In this document: positions 13,801 to 24,841 of the stretch, piece after piece
Numbering within the stretch: position 1 is the stretch's first letter
How the letters are laid out: each line of letters begins with the position of its first letter
From: Endocalyx cinctus
Lineage: Eukaryota; Ascomycota; Sordariomycetes; Amphisphaeriales; Apiosporaceae
Length of the DNA: 64,000 nt
NCBI GenBank assembly: GCA_001600455.1
Contig: BCKC01000005.1
Location: forward strand, 3,348,001 to 3,412,000
Reading direction: 5' to 3'
Program-made: the position numbers and the translations under genes
The notes under the pieces: generated by a model
Databases searched by the model: none
The model's input: only the letters and a program-made list of their open reading frames with translations
What the model was told of the DNA's origin: nothing

Positions 13801-15593
13801 CAATGTGAGGAACCAGATAAAGAAAGCGCCAGGCTCGCGCTTGAAATTGACCAGCCAGTAAATCGGAAGGTTGTATATTATGAAGATTGCCTTCCAAGGA
13901 ATGTCGGCCAGGATTTGACCGAGCGCATAAGCCCCAGGACGATAGAAGCATAGCGCTCGCTGTTTCAGAAGGATAGGACGTTGCAGGAAGGTATTTCCAA
14001 ACTCAGCCGTAGCTTGCAGACACATGATGAGGCAGCAGAAGAATAAAGCGGACGATCTAGTGTATATGCCTTGAGTAACAGCTTGCTGATCGCGGAAAAG
14101 AGTTCCCAGCACCAGGGCTTGAGCAATCGTTCCGGCAGCCTCGGCGACCCACGTGCTGCGATCGGTGAAGTGAATGCGATAGTGTCGGATCGTGCATTCG
14201 TAGATCTGTCGGTAGATTGGGAGTTGATACTTTGATACCGTCATACTTTTTGAGTCCTTCGGAGTTAATGGCGCTGATAAGGTCTCGTTGAAGTGCCCAC
14301 TATTCTTAAAACGGACCTCGAAATCACGAGAAGTCATAGGCGGAGGTGGGCCACTGTGGTCGGATTGAATGTGACGAGACTGGGGATCCCCAGACATGGA
14401 AGTGAGAAAATCGGTCAATGAGGTTTGTGGCGGGCACTCGAATCCCATATCCTCAAAATACTGTTTTGACCCCACGACCGGGCCAAAATATGCGACGCGC
14501 CCCTCATTGAGGACGAGGACTTTGTCAAAAGAATTGGCAATGGCATCGCTGGGTTGATATAGAGACATAACCGTGCAGCACTTGCTCTGGTTAGTATACT
14601 CGCGAAGCATTCGCGCAAATCGCAATGCCGTCGACGAGTCTAGGCCGCGAGTGGGATTATCGAAGCATTGAATACTGGATCCGTATTAGTGATATGATAA
14701 CCAAATACCGTGAAAATTGGTCCTACGTACCTAGCTCTTGTGCAAAAGGCTTCGGCGAGAGTCACACGTCGACGCTGTCCTCCGCTGACTCCACGAATAT
14801 AGTCGTTTCCCACGGCAGTATTAGCTACATGGGAAAGGTCAAAAAGTTTAAGGAGATTTTCAAGGTCGTGACGTAGAGCTTCGGCGCGATTCGGCAGATC
14901 GACGGGAGTTCGCGCGTGTAGGGCGAATCGGAGTGTCGTCCCTACGGATAGACTGTGAAAGTGGATATCATCCTCACCTATATTATGAATTTTATCAGTT
15001 TTGAGAGTGTCTTCACGATTTGAACATTCAGACGCACCGGAAAACGCGAATTCGGCGGGGCGACAATCTTTCATCTCAGACGCGTCAACGCCGTTATACA
15101 AGATCTGGCCAGCTACCGATTCGTACTCCTCGTGCATATTAGCCAGAGTCTTCAGGAATGTGGTACATCCACTTCCAGGTTTTCCTATGACCATCATCAT
15201 CTCTCCTCCATGAAGGGCGCCGGACATCGGATGAATCAAAGTTCGCGACGGCTGAGGTTGGTTGGAGAGATAGGTCGCGGGGTTTAGCATTTTCGCCATG
15301 GATACCAACTGCGACAGGACCGTAGGTGTTTTTTGATGCTTCAATGGATGTCAGTGTTCTTCTCGTGTCTTTCGACTCCAAACTCCGTAACGTAGATATC
15401 TACTCACCCCGTTTCCCGCACCTCGCACGGTGAGGTTTCGAAAGACGATGTCGCCGCCATGTTCGTCTTCCCCATTTCGACTTCGTACGAAAGACTTCAC
15501 TAGCTCACGTATCTCATGGTTATCTGTATCTTGAGACGACTGTTCAGAGACCTTTTCAGCCGTTGGCTCAAGAGTAGAAGGATCCGCCGCCAT
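10819..15593 (-). CDS. PDR-type ABC transporter (full-length ABCG, NBD1-TMD1-NBD2-TMD2)
   Basis: Plasma-membrane drug/metabolite efflux pump, predicted 1392 residues from ten exons: 15593-15408, 15338-15038, 14977-14731, 14674-13624, 13550-13285, 13231-12951, 12895-12840, 12779-12509, 12425-11065, 10977-10819. NBD1 has the PDR-specific Walker A with Cys for Lys (GKPGSGCTT), signature VSGGQRRR, and D-loop region [12 protein letters not shown]2 has canonical GVSGAGKTT, the PDR signature LNLEQRKR, and [12 protein letters not shown]. Each NBD is followed by a six-helix membrane domain, and the protein ends KMGKK. The asymmetric Walker A/signature pairs are the normal PDR arrangement. Intron 15037-14978 is 60 nt, in frame and without a stop, so retention would insert 20 residues. 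Its place between methyltransferase and SDR genes suggests export of, or resistance to, the cluster product. Confidence 0.95.
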
Positions 15594-16357
15594 CTTCTCC
15601 GTTCGCTACTCTTGACGAAGGTAGAAAAGCGATGCGATTACGAATTGGAGGTTAACATGGAAATACTTCACATCAACTTAAAATATGGTATTTACTTTTT
15701 ATAAGTAATTGATTGTCGCGTCATGTTTTCTTCTTTTCTTCTTTTTTAAAGCTAGCATTGATCAAGCTGTTGTTTTTTTTTATTTCGCTTTGTTATTATC
15801 ACAAATGATGCATTGAATGTTGTTTAGCAGGGTTATTTACTAACTTTACTTACTAATTCCGGGCGAAAGTATACCCTACAATCATTAATAATTATCGATA
15901 AAATTACGATTGTACTTTACCATGGTAATTAAATCATCAAAGTATAGAAATCTTGAGATTCGAGAATAATAGAAGGGAATCGCTGCACCGTCGTTTTCTC
16001 CGTGACATTTGAGATGGAAGATGTCAGGAGAGGTTACATGTGTAAAAGGAAGCTAACCATATGGAGCGATTCCGGTTGACCCACCCAGCTACTTTATTCG
16101 GAAGCTAACCAAAAGGAGATGTTCCTTCTATGTCTTGGAATAATCAGCATATATTGTTACGCATTCTCGTATTCCCCTTTTCAGATTCCCGAGTTAATAA
16201 TGTATCAATCGTTTATTTTTAAGCAGGTTCAAGATTCTACCGGCTTTGAAACAATTGGCTTCTTTTGCCCTATTACTTAACTGGTAGTGGAGCTGACGTG
16301 CGTAATCTTTCTTTATCACCAGCCTTTTCCCGTTGGACCAATACCGAGGTCCAAATA
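15594..16357. promoter_or_regulatory. Divergent promoter region, ABC transporter and SDR
   Basis: About 760 bp of AT-rich spacer between two divergent start codons. It contains poly-pyrimidine runs near 15720-15785 and an imperfect 19-bp direct repeat listed separately. No coding content is recognised. Confidence 0.6.
16048..16118. repeat. Two copies of a 19-bp direct repeat in the divergent promoter
   Basis: GGAAGCTAACCATATGGAG at 16048-16066 and GGAAGCTAACCAAAAGGAG at 16100-16118 differ at two positions and start 52 bp apart, about five helical turns. They sit 240-310 bp before the SDR start codon. They are a candidate operator for one of the cluster regulators. Function is inferred. Confidence 0.45.
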
Positions 16358-17462
16358 ATGACGAAATCTCATACCGTTGACCCTGACGGGTACACCAAGG
16401 CTAATTTAATTACTAAATCTTATTTCCGCGATGTCTATCCCTTCGTGGATCCCTCTCGCCCTGATCTTTGCCAAAAAGGGAAAGTAACCATTGTAACTGG
16501 TGCCGCGAGGGGTATCGGTGTTGTACGTCATTACCCATGCTAACATCCCATTATACTTGAGCCTCATCTTACTCACACCTTGTTCTTAGGGAATTTCAAC
16601 TCAGCAAGCTAAGTCTGGAGTTCGTGGGCTAGTTCTGGTGGCGCGTTCTGTATCAGAGCTAGAACAGGTAAAGAAGGACATCCTAACTGAAAACCCTTCT
16701 CTCGATATCCTCACTGTTCCCACAGACATCACCGATGAGGAATCTGTCAATCAACTGTTCTCTAAGGTAAAGGAACATTTTGGGACTGTAGATACGCTTA
16801 TCAACAACGCAGGGGTTATTAGCGCGCAAGTCTTCCCCCCCAATCGCACCTATGACTCTGCCCTAAATAATGTTGATTTAGTCCAACCGGTATTGTAGCA
16901 AAAGTAGCTACTGAGGTTTGGTGGAATGACTACGTCGTCAACGTCAAAGGACAGTTTCTTGTCACCGAAGGTTTTCTGCGTCTCGCAGAGGAAGGTTCAA
17001 ATGGTTTGACAATAGTCAACATTGTGTCAAACACTCGTATCGCGCCACCTACTATGAGTGCTTATTTGAGTAGCAAGGTGGCCGTCGTCAAGTTCACGGA
17101 GATCCTGCAGGTCGAATATCCGGATCTTGCAGCATACGCGCTAGATCCAGGAGTCGTGATGACCGCCAGTATCCAAGATGCGTTCAGACAGTACGCCAAA
17201 GATACCCGTGAGTCACGCTGCTTTTCCTTCTTGAGAAGCGTCCGAAAATGTAAAGAATCTCAAAAGGCATTACTAATATCATACCCTGTGACAATGAAAA
17301 GCGGAACTGGTTGGGTCTGTAACGACTTATCTATCTGCCAAGCGACCAGACTATCTGAAAGGCCGCCAGGTCTGCGCTAATTGGGATCTCGAGGAGCTGG
17401 AAACTCGGAAGCATGAAATTGAGCAGGAAGAGCTGTTCAAAGTTGGTTTGAAGGTGAAATAG
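16358..17462 (+). CDS. Short-chain dehydrogenase/reductase (classical SDR)
   Basis: NAD(P)-dependent oxidoreductase, 295 residues, probably acting on the cluster intermediate. Exons: 16358-16522, 16590-16825, 16882-17207, 17302-17462. The cofactor motif is TGAARGIG near residue 50, then LINNAGV, a serine in IVNIVSNT, and the catalytic YLSSK. The C-terminal segment includes YLKGRQVCANW, and translation ends TAG at 17460. The ATG at 16358 is the first in frame upstream of the Rossmann fold and gives an N-terminal extension of roughly 45 residues. The second intron has a GC-AG boundary (GCAAGT donor at 16826). Without it the frame shifts and stops at 16896. It is divergent from the transporter gene. 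Substrate is unknown. Confidence 0.9.
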
Positions 17463-17527
17463 CTGAAGCTAATTTGTAATTAATTTCAATATTTACGAAT
17501 GGATATACTCCACGTTAGATGCCAACT

Positions 17528-19513
17528 TCATAGACCAGGCCAAAATTCGTCTGCGCCAGAGGGTAGATGAGGAAGATCGGCAAGAACTCCATTAATCTCG
17601 CCACCGTAAGCGGACCAGAGGTCTGGATTCGTCATATCAGTCCATGACCAAAGAATGTCGCTGTCCAAGCCTGGTACATCTATTGTTGAGATAGGATAGC
17701 CACGAGGTTCGAACTCAATATTCACAGGTGTCGGAGAAAGGGCTTGATGACGCTTGTCAGATGTTAACATGTCAACTAGACTTCTGACTTTCGTAGAGAG
17801 TAGACGTGTCAAATTAGCGGCCCGTGTAGCTACCGTATTTCTTGGGCTAGCACCACTGAATATCTCGAGCGCTAGTTGAGTGTGCTGTCTAGCTAAAGGT
17901 GCGTGTTCACAAAACGGGTACGCCATCTGAAATCCGATTAAGGTAATAAGAGCGTTCCACTGCCACTGATAAATCTCGGCGCACCCGTATAGTACGTCTG
18001 TCATGGACATGACGCGATGCGTCAAATCCAGTGCAGCCAGCGAATGTTTCATCGCAGTTGTGGCGTGGGCATCGGCACGGGGACTGCGCTGTGGGATTAA
18101 AGATGGGTTAGGAAAACATATAAATGGCCGGTGTAGTCCAATGACTTCATCATAGTACTGTAATTCTAACAAGATGGTTTGCGACAGCTGCGACGGGCTC
18201 ATGTCGACGATGGTGTTGAGCCACTCTGGGGCGCTCTTGTTATCGACATGTAATGGACGCTGAATAGCTAGCGTCAAATGATTGTCTCGCCATTCCCAAA
18301 GACGATGTAGCTCGGATGACAGGGCAGAGGCACGAGATTCGATTTGAGCAATCCGGTCTTGGTTAGGTTGGCTCTCGTGTCGGGCCATGATCTCACTTAT
18401 GGCCAATGCCGCTTGTGTGAGTCCAGCCACGCGAGCATGATACTCAAACTCCCCTAGACCCGGTATTGGACAAGTTATATCTACTATATGAGACCCGACA
18501 GGTCGCCCCAATAGCCGGGAACACCGGAAATCAAGGTGCACAATAGACCACCAAAGACGTCGCGCTAGTGTATAGTTCGAATCACTGTCCGGTAATCCAT
18601 GATGAAGGTTAAGAGTATGGCCCATACGCAGGGCTAGCCCTATAGTGTTATAAGCTGGTTGATGTTGGCCGACATCGAGGAGAAATAATGTCATCAACAC
18701 GTAGCACTGTACGTGATTCATTACGTGACTCGGGGATGGTTCGGGAAAGATTGCGTATTGATTAGTGCCCATCAAGCAGCGCCGGAAGTATGTGATGGAT
18801 TGATCTCCCTTATCTCCTTTCAGGCCCAGCATTCGAGTTTTCAGTCCTGAACTCTCTAGTTGGCGGAGACAAAGTGCCATCACTCCATCTGTCAACGGCA
18901 CACTTCGCATCTCGGAACCATCCGGGGCCCATAGAGTCTGAAAAATAGAATCGATAGCAGCACGATTGAGTATAGGCGCAAAAGGATGATATCTCAGCCA
19001 GTATATGTCTAGTAATCGGGTCGCCTGGGTTTTTGAAAGAAGAGCAGTTGATTCCTGACCATCTTCAAGTAGCAGCGGTGGATCCGGCGGGGTGAAAGGA
19101 AGCGGTGGATCAGTCGGGAGGCTAGAGTCCAACTGCCTAACAGAAGAGCAGAACGTAATGATTTTGGACATGAACCCAGCTTGTGAATCTCTTCCTTCCG
19201 TCTTGCTCAAAGCTGGGCTCGAAGGAGCGTATCCGGTAGAAGTGGCTGTAGGACTAAGAATGGTTGACTCGCCAGACGGGACCACTGTACTCTGAATGGA
19301 CAAAGAATCCGCAGCTGGCGTGACAGACGCATTGATTCGAGGCTGATCGCGTGTTTGTGCAACGCATTCTATATTGTTTGCGACGCAGCGAGAACACGGT
19401 ATCTCAGTGTCGCATCGCACGCGATGCTTGCGGCAGTAGTCACACGCTCGGCTGACTTTAGTCCTCTTGCGCGAATTGCCCTGTGCCGAAGTAGATGCGA
19501 AGGTATGAAACAT
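17528..19513 (-). CDS. Zn(II)2Cys6 transcription factor (cluster regulator 2)
   Basis: Intronless 661-residue predicted nuclear regulator. The zinc cluster near residues 23-50 reads ACDYCRKHRVRCD, then PCSRC and ECV, preceded by a basic segment. A Ser/Pro/Thr-rich linker follows, then a fungal-specific TF region beginning around LLDIYWLRYHPFAPILNR and including LARRLWWSIVHLDFRCSRLL. The stop codon lies 66 bp from the SDR stop, so the two genes converge. The start MFHTFA and the overall layout recall regulator 1, suggesting related paralogues. A second regulator in a PKS cluster may act in series or on a subset of genes. Targets cannot be read from sequence. Confidence 0.92.
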   Translation of the reverse strand: MFHTFASTSAQGNSRKRTKVSRACDYCRKHRVRCDTEIPCSRCVANNIECVAQTRDQPRINASVTPAADSLSIQSTVVPSGESTILSPTATSTGYAPSSPALSKTEGRDSQAGFMSKIITFCSSVRQLDSSLPTDPPLPFTPPDPPLLLEDGQESTALLSKTQATRLLDIYWLRYHPFAPILNRAAIDSIFQTLWAPDGSEMRSVPLTDGVMALCLRQLESSGLKTRMLGLKGDKGDQSITYFRRCLMGTNQYAIFPEPSPSHVMNHVQCYVLMTLFLLDVGQHQPAYNTIGLALRMGHTLNLHHGLPDSDSNYTLARRLWWSIVHLDFRCSRLLGRPVGSHIVDITCPIPGLGEFEYHARVAGLTQAALAISEIMARHESQPNQDRIAQIESRASALSSELHRLWEWRDNHLTLAIQRPLHVDNKSAPEWLNTIVDMSPSQLSQTILLELQYYDEVIGLHRPFICFPNPSLIPQRSPRADAHATTAMKHSLAALDLTHRVMSMTDVLYGCAEIYQWQWNALITLIGFQMAYPFCEHAPLARQHTQLALEIFSGASPRNTVATRAANLTRLLSTKVRSLVDMLTSDKRHQALSPTPVNIEFEPRGYPISTIDVPGLDSDILWSWTDMTNPDLWSAYGGEINGVLADLPHLPSGADEFWPGL

Positions 19514-20970
19514 GGCGATCGATTTCTTATTTCAAATTAAAAATTAAAATTCCGAACTACATAGACCGCGACAGAACATTTTCACGAACGATAACTTGTG
19601 GTCAGAATGAATGAATTACCTTGGTAGTACCGGTCAGCCAGTGTAATTAATGACTGAATTGGAGATTCGAAGACCCGGATGACGTGAGCAGTGTAGCAGT
19701 GTTAGCTCCGCAAAATGCGTACCTAGGTACTCCGTATTGGAGGCTGATGTAATACCCCTTTGGTGCAATCTCTAGTTATATGCATATCCTATCTTGCTAT
19801 CCATGGATATTAGGATCGAGGATCTGTTGGTTGTGATTGACATTTACCAAGATAAAGGACTTTACTGTCTGTCTCCATATCATTAAGCGTTGAGTAATTA
19901 CTACCTAAAGGTTGATACATATGCAGTACGTGAAAGGAATCAATATTCACTAATAACCACATTCTACCCAGAGACGGTAAATAAATAGGTGGGATAGGGA
20001 ACCACCTAGAGCATACATCGGTTGATATGAATCTGATAGAGCATTCGCTGTCGGATTGCTTAACTATTTTGTGCTATCCCAGGGGAGGTACTAACTTGTT
20101 TGCCGAGCTACTATCTGAAATAGAATTTGGTTACATATTTTTCTTGGTAAAATAATAATACATTTTTTCTTCAACTCTGAGATAGCCTTGTGTCTATTTT
20201 AATATTTTGGTTATTGGAGCTAGGTTAAAAAGCTCGGGGCAAGTGAAATTCGCGGGGTGCTGAGATGCAATGAATAATAAGGATTTCCGTCACAGGAAGT
20301 TTTATTACTGGTCAACTTCTTAAGGTCCCAAGCATCCAAGATACAGTTGGCTAAACGAGTTATCTCAAGATTGACGTAGTAATTACTTGTACTTGCAGCA
20401 ACATCTTGGCAGCAAATGCGACGGTAATGTCCTTAATATACATACCTACTCCAACGATACATGATCGACATGGATGTATAGCCCTGCTTAAGCGTATTGG
20501 GGGCCTAAGCTGGAAACAGCGCATGTCATACAAATAATTATATGCAGTCTACGCGACCATTCGGTTTTCATTCCTCAAAATACTGCCTGTTACTTTCACA
20601 CTGTTAAATGCCATGCTACGTTTAATTATGCTACTTCATTTTATTTTAAAGTCAGGTCGTACCCATATGTAGAAACGTACTTGCTCCCGTTCTGAATTTG
20701 ATTGGTACAAATTATGTTCAAAATGCAGTTGGGGTCATATTATGGCGTTCCGGCGCCTTGTAGTACCAACCGCATATATCACGTATCTGAGGAGCCGTCA
20801 GATATCGTACTCAAAACACACATTACCCCCTTTTTTCAGGTACACTTAGGTCACAATCTCCATCTGACATTTAATCGGCTCATTCTCCTCCATTATTCTA
20901 ACCAACTCAATATGAGGCCATAACTTTCTTTACTTCGTATCACCTCTGCTTGACATTGTCGCGTTTTGTC
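19514..20970. other. Intergenic, divergent promoters, no gene recognised
   Basis: About 1.46 kb AT-rich spacer upstream of both regulator 2 and the rhodopsin-like gene. Only short spurious frames are present. I see no convincing repeat or RNA gene. Confidence 0.55.
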
Positions 20971-22660
20971 ATGTCATTAGATCAAATTCACCTTCTCCCC
21001 CAGGCGGAGCGGGAGGCTGTACTGAATGGGCCCGCCCTTTCCCCCCCGCAAGGAGTCGTACCAAACTTAGTAAATCCACCCAACGAAAATGCCTTGACTA
21101 TTTCTGTGGTAGGCATTTCGATATTCCTCTCGACAATAGCATTTCTTTTGGCGCTATATGCCAAAGCATTCTGCGTGAAAAAGGTGCATCTTGAAGATTG
21201 TGAGTATATCGGAACTAAGTCACTGTGCCACCTTACGCTGACGCATTTGTACATAGTTCTCGCTCTGTCGGCTTATGTATGAACTATTTATTCACTTTCA
21301 TCCCAATTATATATATTGCCGTCACAGTTCTAATACGCTAGATATTAGGGGATCACCATCGGAGTAGCATATAACGTGTATCAACCGACCAATATTGGCT
21401 CTTTCGTACATCAATGGAATATCCGGGTGAAAGATCTAGCAACCATTTTCTATGTAAGCGTGTACTATAATATCCAAGATTCTTGTTTTTATCCCGATTT
21501 CACTTCTCCCTCGTAATCACTTACGGTTCCTCTCCAATAAGTTCAGCATATATTAATTGAAGAAGGCTATCCATGTCGGTTCCGACCTTTATGCAGTAGG
21601 CATGCTACTTATCAAAGCCGCAATACTTTTAGAGTGGGTTCGGATATTCGTTCCACATGGCACGCGAGGAACATTCTATGTAAGCAGACGTTGACGTACA
21701 TTATCGTCTCTAATGCTCATCAAATGTTGCAGAGCATCAACTAGTGCATCAGTACTTACCTATGAAAATTTTCTAGTGGACCTGCCATATATTGCTCTGG
21801 ATAAATGTCATTGCATATTCTTCCGTGGTTATTATCGGTACTTCAACCTGCAAACCATTCGCGAAGCTGTGGGATAAGACCCTCCCCGGAACGTGCTATA
21901 CTAATAGGGATGTTATCGACATTGCCACGTCCATTTTTAACCTTATTTCCCATCTTGTTATTCTGTGTATAACGCAGAGAATCATATGGAGACTGCAAAT
22001 GAAGACCAAGAAGAAGCTTGGTATTGCTTTCATCTTCTTCGTGGGAATATTGTAAGTTTCATTTCTTCCTACTAAGCTAAAAATTCATCTTGACCCACGG
22101 CACATTAATATTATTATCTACTAATGGACCCGACATCTAGTGCCAGTATTTCCGCCGGATTTAGACTTGCAGCCTCTATCCAGTTCTTCAAAAACGACGA
22201 CAAGACCTACAATATCTCATCCGTCGCGCTCTGGGCTCTTGCTGAATTGACATGCGCAATATTGATCTTCTGCGTACCATCTATCCCTAAAGCCTTCAGA
22301 GATTCATCCCCAATAAGGAAATTTACCACGGCAATATTTTCACGGTCTCAGGCCTCCACTAAAGTTTCAAGAACAAATAATAGTGTTGGATTGCATAACC
22401 CTGAGACTGATACAGAAACATTTAATAACAAGTACCGACACATAAACGATACAAACATATCACTCGGACAGTATGGGTCATCAAATGTTAAGACAACAGC
22501 ATCTACAGAGCTATATTCATCATATAACGACATGCAATATCCGCCAAACAGCATTATGAAGACTACACAGGTAACGACTGTGGAAGAACCGGCATTGAGC
22601 AACGGAACTTCGTATAATCAAAGATCAAAGAACTCGTCCAGCCAGTTATGGTATGTCTAG
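20971..22660 (+). CDS. Seven-helix integral membrane protein, Pth11/fungal rhodopsin-domain family
   Basis: Predicted 421-residue plasma-membrane protein. Exons: 20971-21199, 21257-21276 (only 20 nt), 21349-21453, 21563-21679, 21777-22051, 22141-22660. The predicted helices follow the family order: ISVVGISIFLSTIAFLLALY, FLALSAYGITIGVAYNV, YAVGMLLIKAAILLEWVRIF, ILLWINVIAYSSVVII, IFNLISHLVILCI, LGIAFIFFVGIFASI and ALWALAELTCAILIFC. A typical extracellular Cys pair (TCKPFAKLWDKTLPGTC) lies between helices 4 and 5. The cytoplasmic tail is Ser/Thr/Asn-rich. Such proteins are often found near secondary-metabolite genes, but molecular roles are mostly unproven. The start of exon 4 could be 21563 or 21566. 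Confidence 0.85.
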
Positions 22661-24103
22661 TGAGATCATGGATGAGGGTGCGAGACGGTGAAGTATTTTT
22701 ATAACTATGACTTTAATGGATAATCTGTTCAAATAGTGGTAGATGTGAAAAGTAGTCCCTTGTGGCCATTAATTAACTTCTTACTCATCGTCATGTTCCA
22801 GTTTTTAGTAGAGTAATTTATGATTATGAAACGTCAAATTATCATGTACAACTAATTTTGTAGTCATTATGTGTCACCCCAATTTCCTATCAATAGTTAG
22901 GCGTAGTACCTAGAAGCGTTGTCTTCGTCTATACATCCTCCAAATCGATAGTACATTAAAATACGGCATCTTATGTTTTTTGGGGAAAATGGTGGATGGA
23001 AAGTGAAAAGCTCATTCATTAGGGAGTAGAAATACCTTTCGCGGCATCTTCAACGACCAGTTAACCCCCACCTGCGGCCCAGCCCGAGAACTTGACATGA
23101 CCCCAATGACAACTTTCTCCAATGTAAGACAAAAAGGAACCTCATGCAGGCAGAGCGTGGCTGTAAAAGTTAACACGCAATAAGAACTCAGCTGTTGGTC
23201 ACACTTGTCTAGGTTGGCCAAGATCGGGTTGCATATGCGAGTGTCTTGTAACATTTAACAGTATGTGGCACAGCGTCATATGCTCCTGCCAGATCGTCAA
23301 CCGTTACATAGCATTGATGAAAGGTCATGGTACGACGTGGAGTGAGTAACATCATTTTCCAATACACCACTGGGATGTAACATGCATTCCTACCCACGTA
23401 TTCCCCTGCCGATACAGGATTCTTGCAGGTAAGGGGGGTGATAGCATCAACATAACCAGCCATTAAATCGACGATTCAGCCTACATAAGAAAGGATGAAT
23501 ACTATATGGAAATGCCACACGAGTTGGAATTAATATGTCATAGCTTTCAGATATATTTTCCTGATCATTTCACATCAGGATCGAAAAATCACCATGCGAC
23601 CGCGGAAACCCTGCGGAAGCCCTGCGGCTACCATGTATCTCATTGCTACCCAATTTTTCAATATGCTGCAGTTATATTCACTTAATATAACACCACGGGG
23701 ATTCCTTTCACCACCACTAGCTATACTGCTTACGATTTTCCGAAGCCCCAACAAATCACGTAGTGAAGTGGTGTAGTGTAACCCACGGATATGGAGATCC
23801 CCCGCTACGTCTTTCAGTGCACGCGACAGGATTTATACAGGATATATCCATGGATATGAAAAATATATCTCCTTTCATAGAGAAAAACGGATTAAAATAT
23901 CATCATTATGCATATTGAACTGGTTAAGTAGATCAGTGCCCACTATCTAGGAAGTTTCCACCAATTATCTTAAAGCTCAACTATTATAATTAATTTCGCA
24001 AAATCGCTGCATGCTATAAATAGAGAAATTTATCCCCCTGACCTCACGCACTAACACCAGCAGTTTTTCTCCCTTGTTAAACTGAAATAGATCAATCATA
24101 ATT
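22661..24103. other. Intergenic, no gene supported
   Basis: About 1.4 kb. Two adjacent minus-strand open frames at 23012-23463 (80 and 84 codons) have a few cysteines but no signal peptide, splice logic or family similarity I recognise. I do not call them as genes. Confidence 0.5.
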
Positions 24104-24841
24104 TCACCGGATCTCATAGGCATGAGCGTCCGGGCTCAACCCCGGAACGTGAGTATTATCGGTCACGGCCTGGTTAAGCCCGTAGACGACGTGCTCCGGA
24201 ACGTCGCCGTCGACCCGGTAATGCCGGTGCTCGCCGAGGGTAGGGTCGTAAATCCCGACTTGATCAGCCACCTGGTGGCCCAAAACTTCGATATCGTCGG
24301 ACTTCTTGAATAGGCTTCGTGAATTGATTTCAGCTCGAATATCCCGAAACCACAAAGCGCCGCCGAGCTGTCGTCCGTGAGCGCACTTCGAGCAGCCGGT
24401 TTTCAAGGTGGGGGTAATGTGACAGATGGATTCACACCCGTTGTTTTGTGGATGCGTGAAAGAGACAAACTATTTTTCGAAAAAGGTTTCACCCCGTAGT
24501 GGTACACACATATATATTAGCGATAGTAACGATCCCTATTCTCGTGCTCGAACCTCGATGGAAGCCGTTTTTCTTTTTGAGTCTCTGCTTTGAAGAAAGG
24601 GGTTCCTTACCAAAACATGCTTAAGCACCCTTAGTTGCCATGAATCTCTCTTTCCCCATTCAATCGCGTGGGTATGGGTGGCGTTCGAATGGCAACATAC
24701 ACCAGGTGCAATATCTATGCAAGCTGCAAAATTATGCTGTTTACTGCAGGCGCCCTCGTTGGCTACGCTTTGTAGCCGGATATTGACGGCGTGGACAGAT
24801 CCAACGATAGAAATCGCGGCGAAAAGTCTTAGCGGATACAT
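24104..24841 (-). CDS. Small cysteine-rich secreted protein (effector-like), exon structure uncertain
   Basis: The N-terminus MYPLRLFAAISIVGSVHA is a good secretion signal. It is followed by a cysteine pattern ACSKQHNFAACI...GVCCHSN. The final exon, in frame to the stop at 24104, holds a second group (CESICH, then GCSKC), giving eight cysteines, and ends DAHAYEIR. One splice model consistent in phase removes about 44 nt starting at GTGCTTAAGC and about 42 nt ending at AAATAG before the second cysteine group. Both introns are short and the donors weak, so junctions are provisional. The 3' exon is clearly richer in G+C than its flanks, which favours coding. No known family is recognised. A role as extracellular effector or adhesion protein is a guess. 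Confidence 0.5.

Noticed and set aside
23012..23463. Two adjacent minus-strand frames with several cysteines
   Set aside because: They lack a signal peptide, a phase-consistent intron joining them, or family similarity. They remain a weak possibility only.
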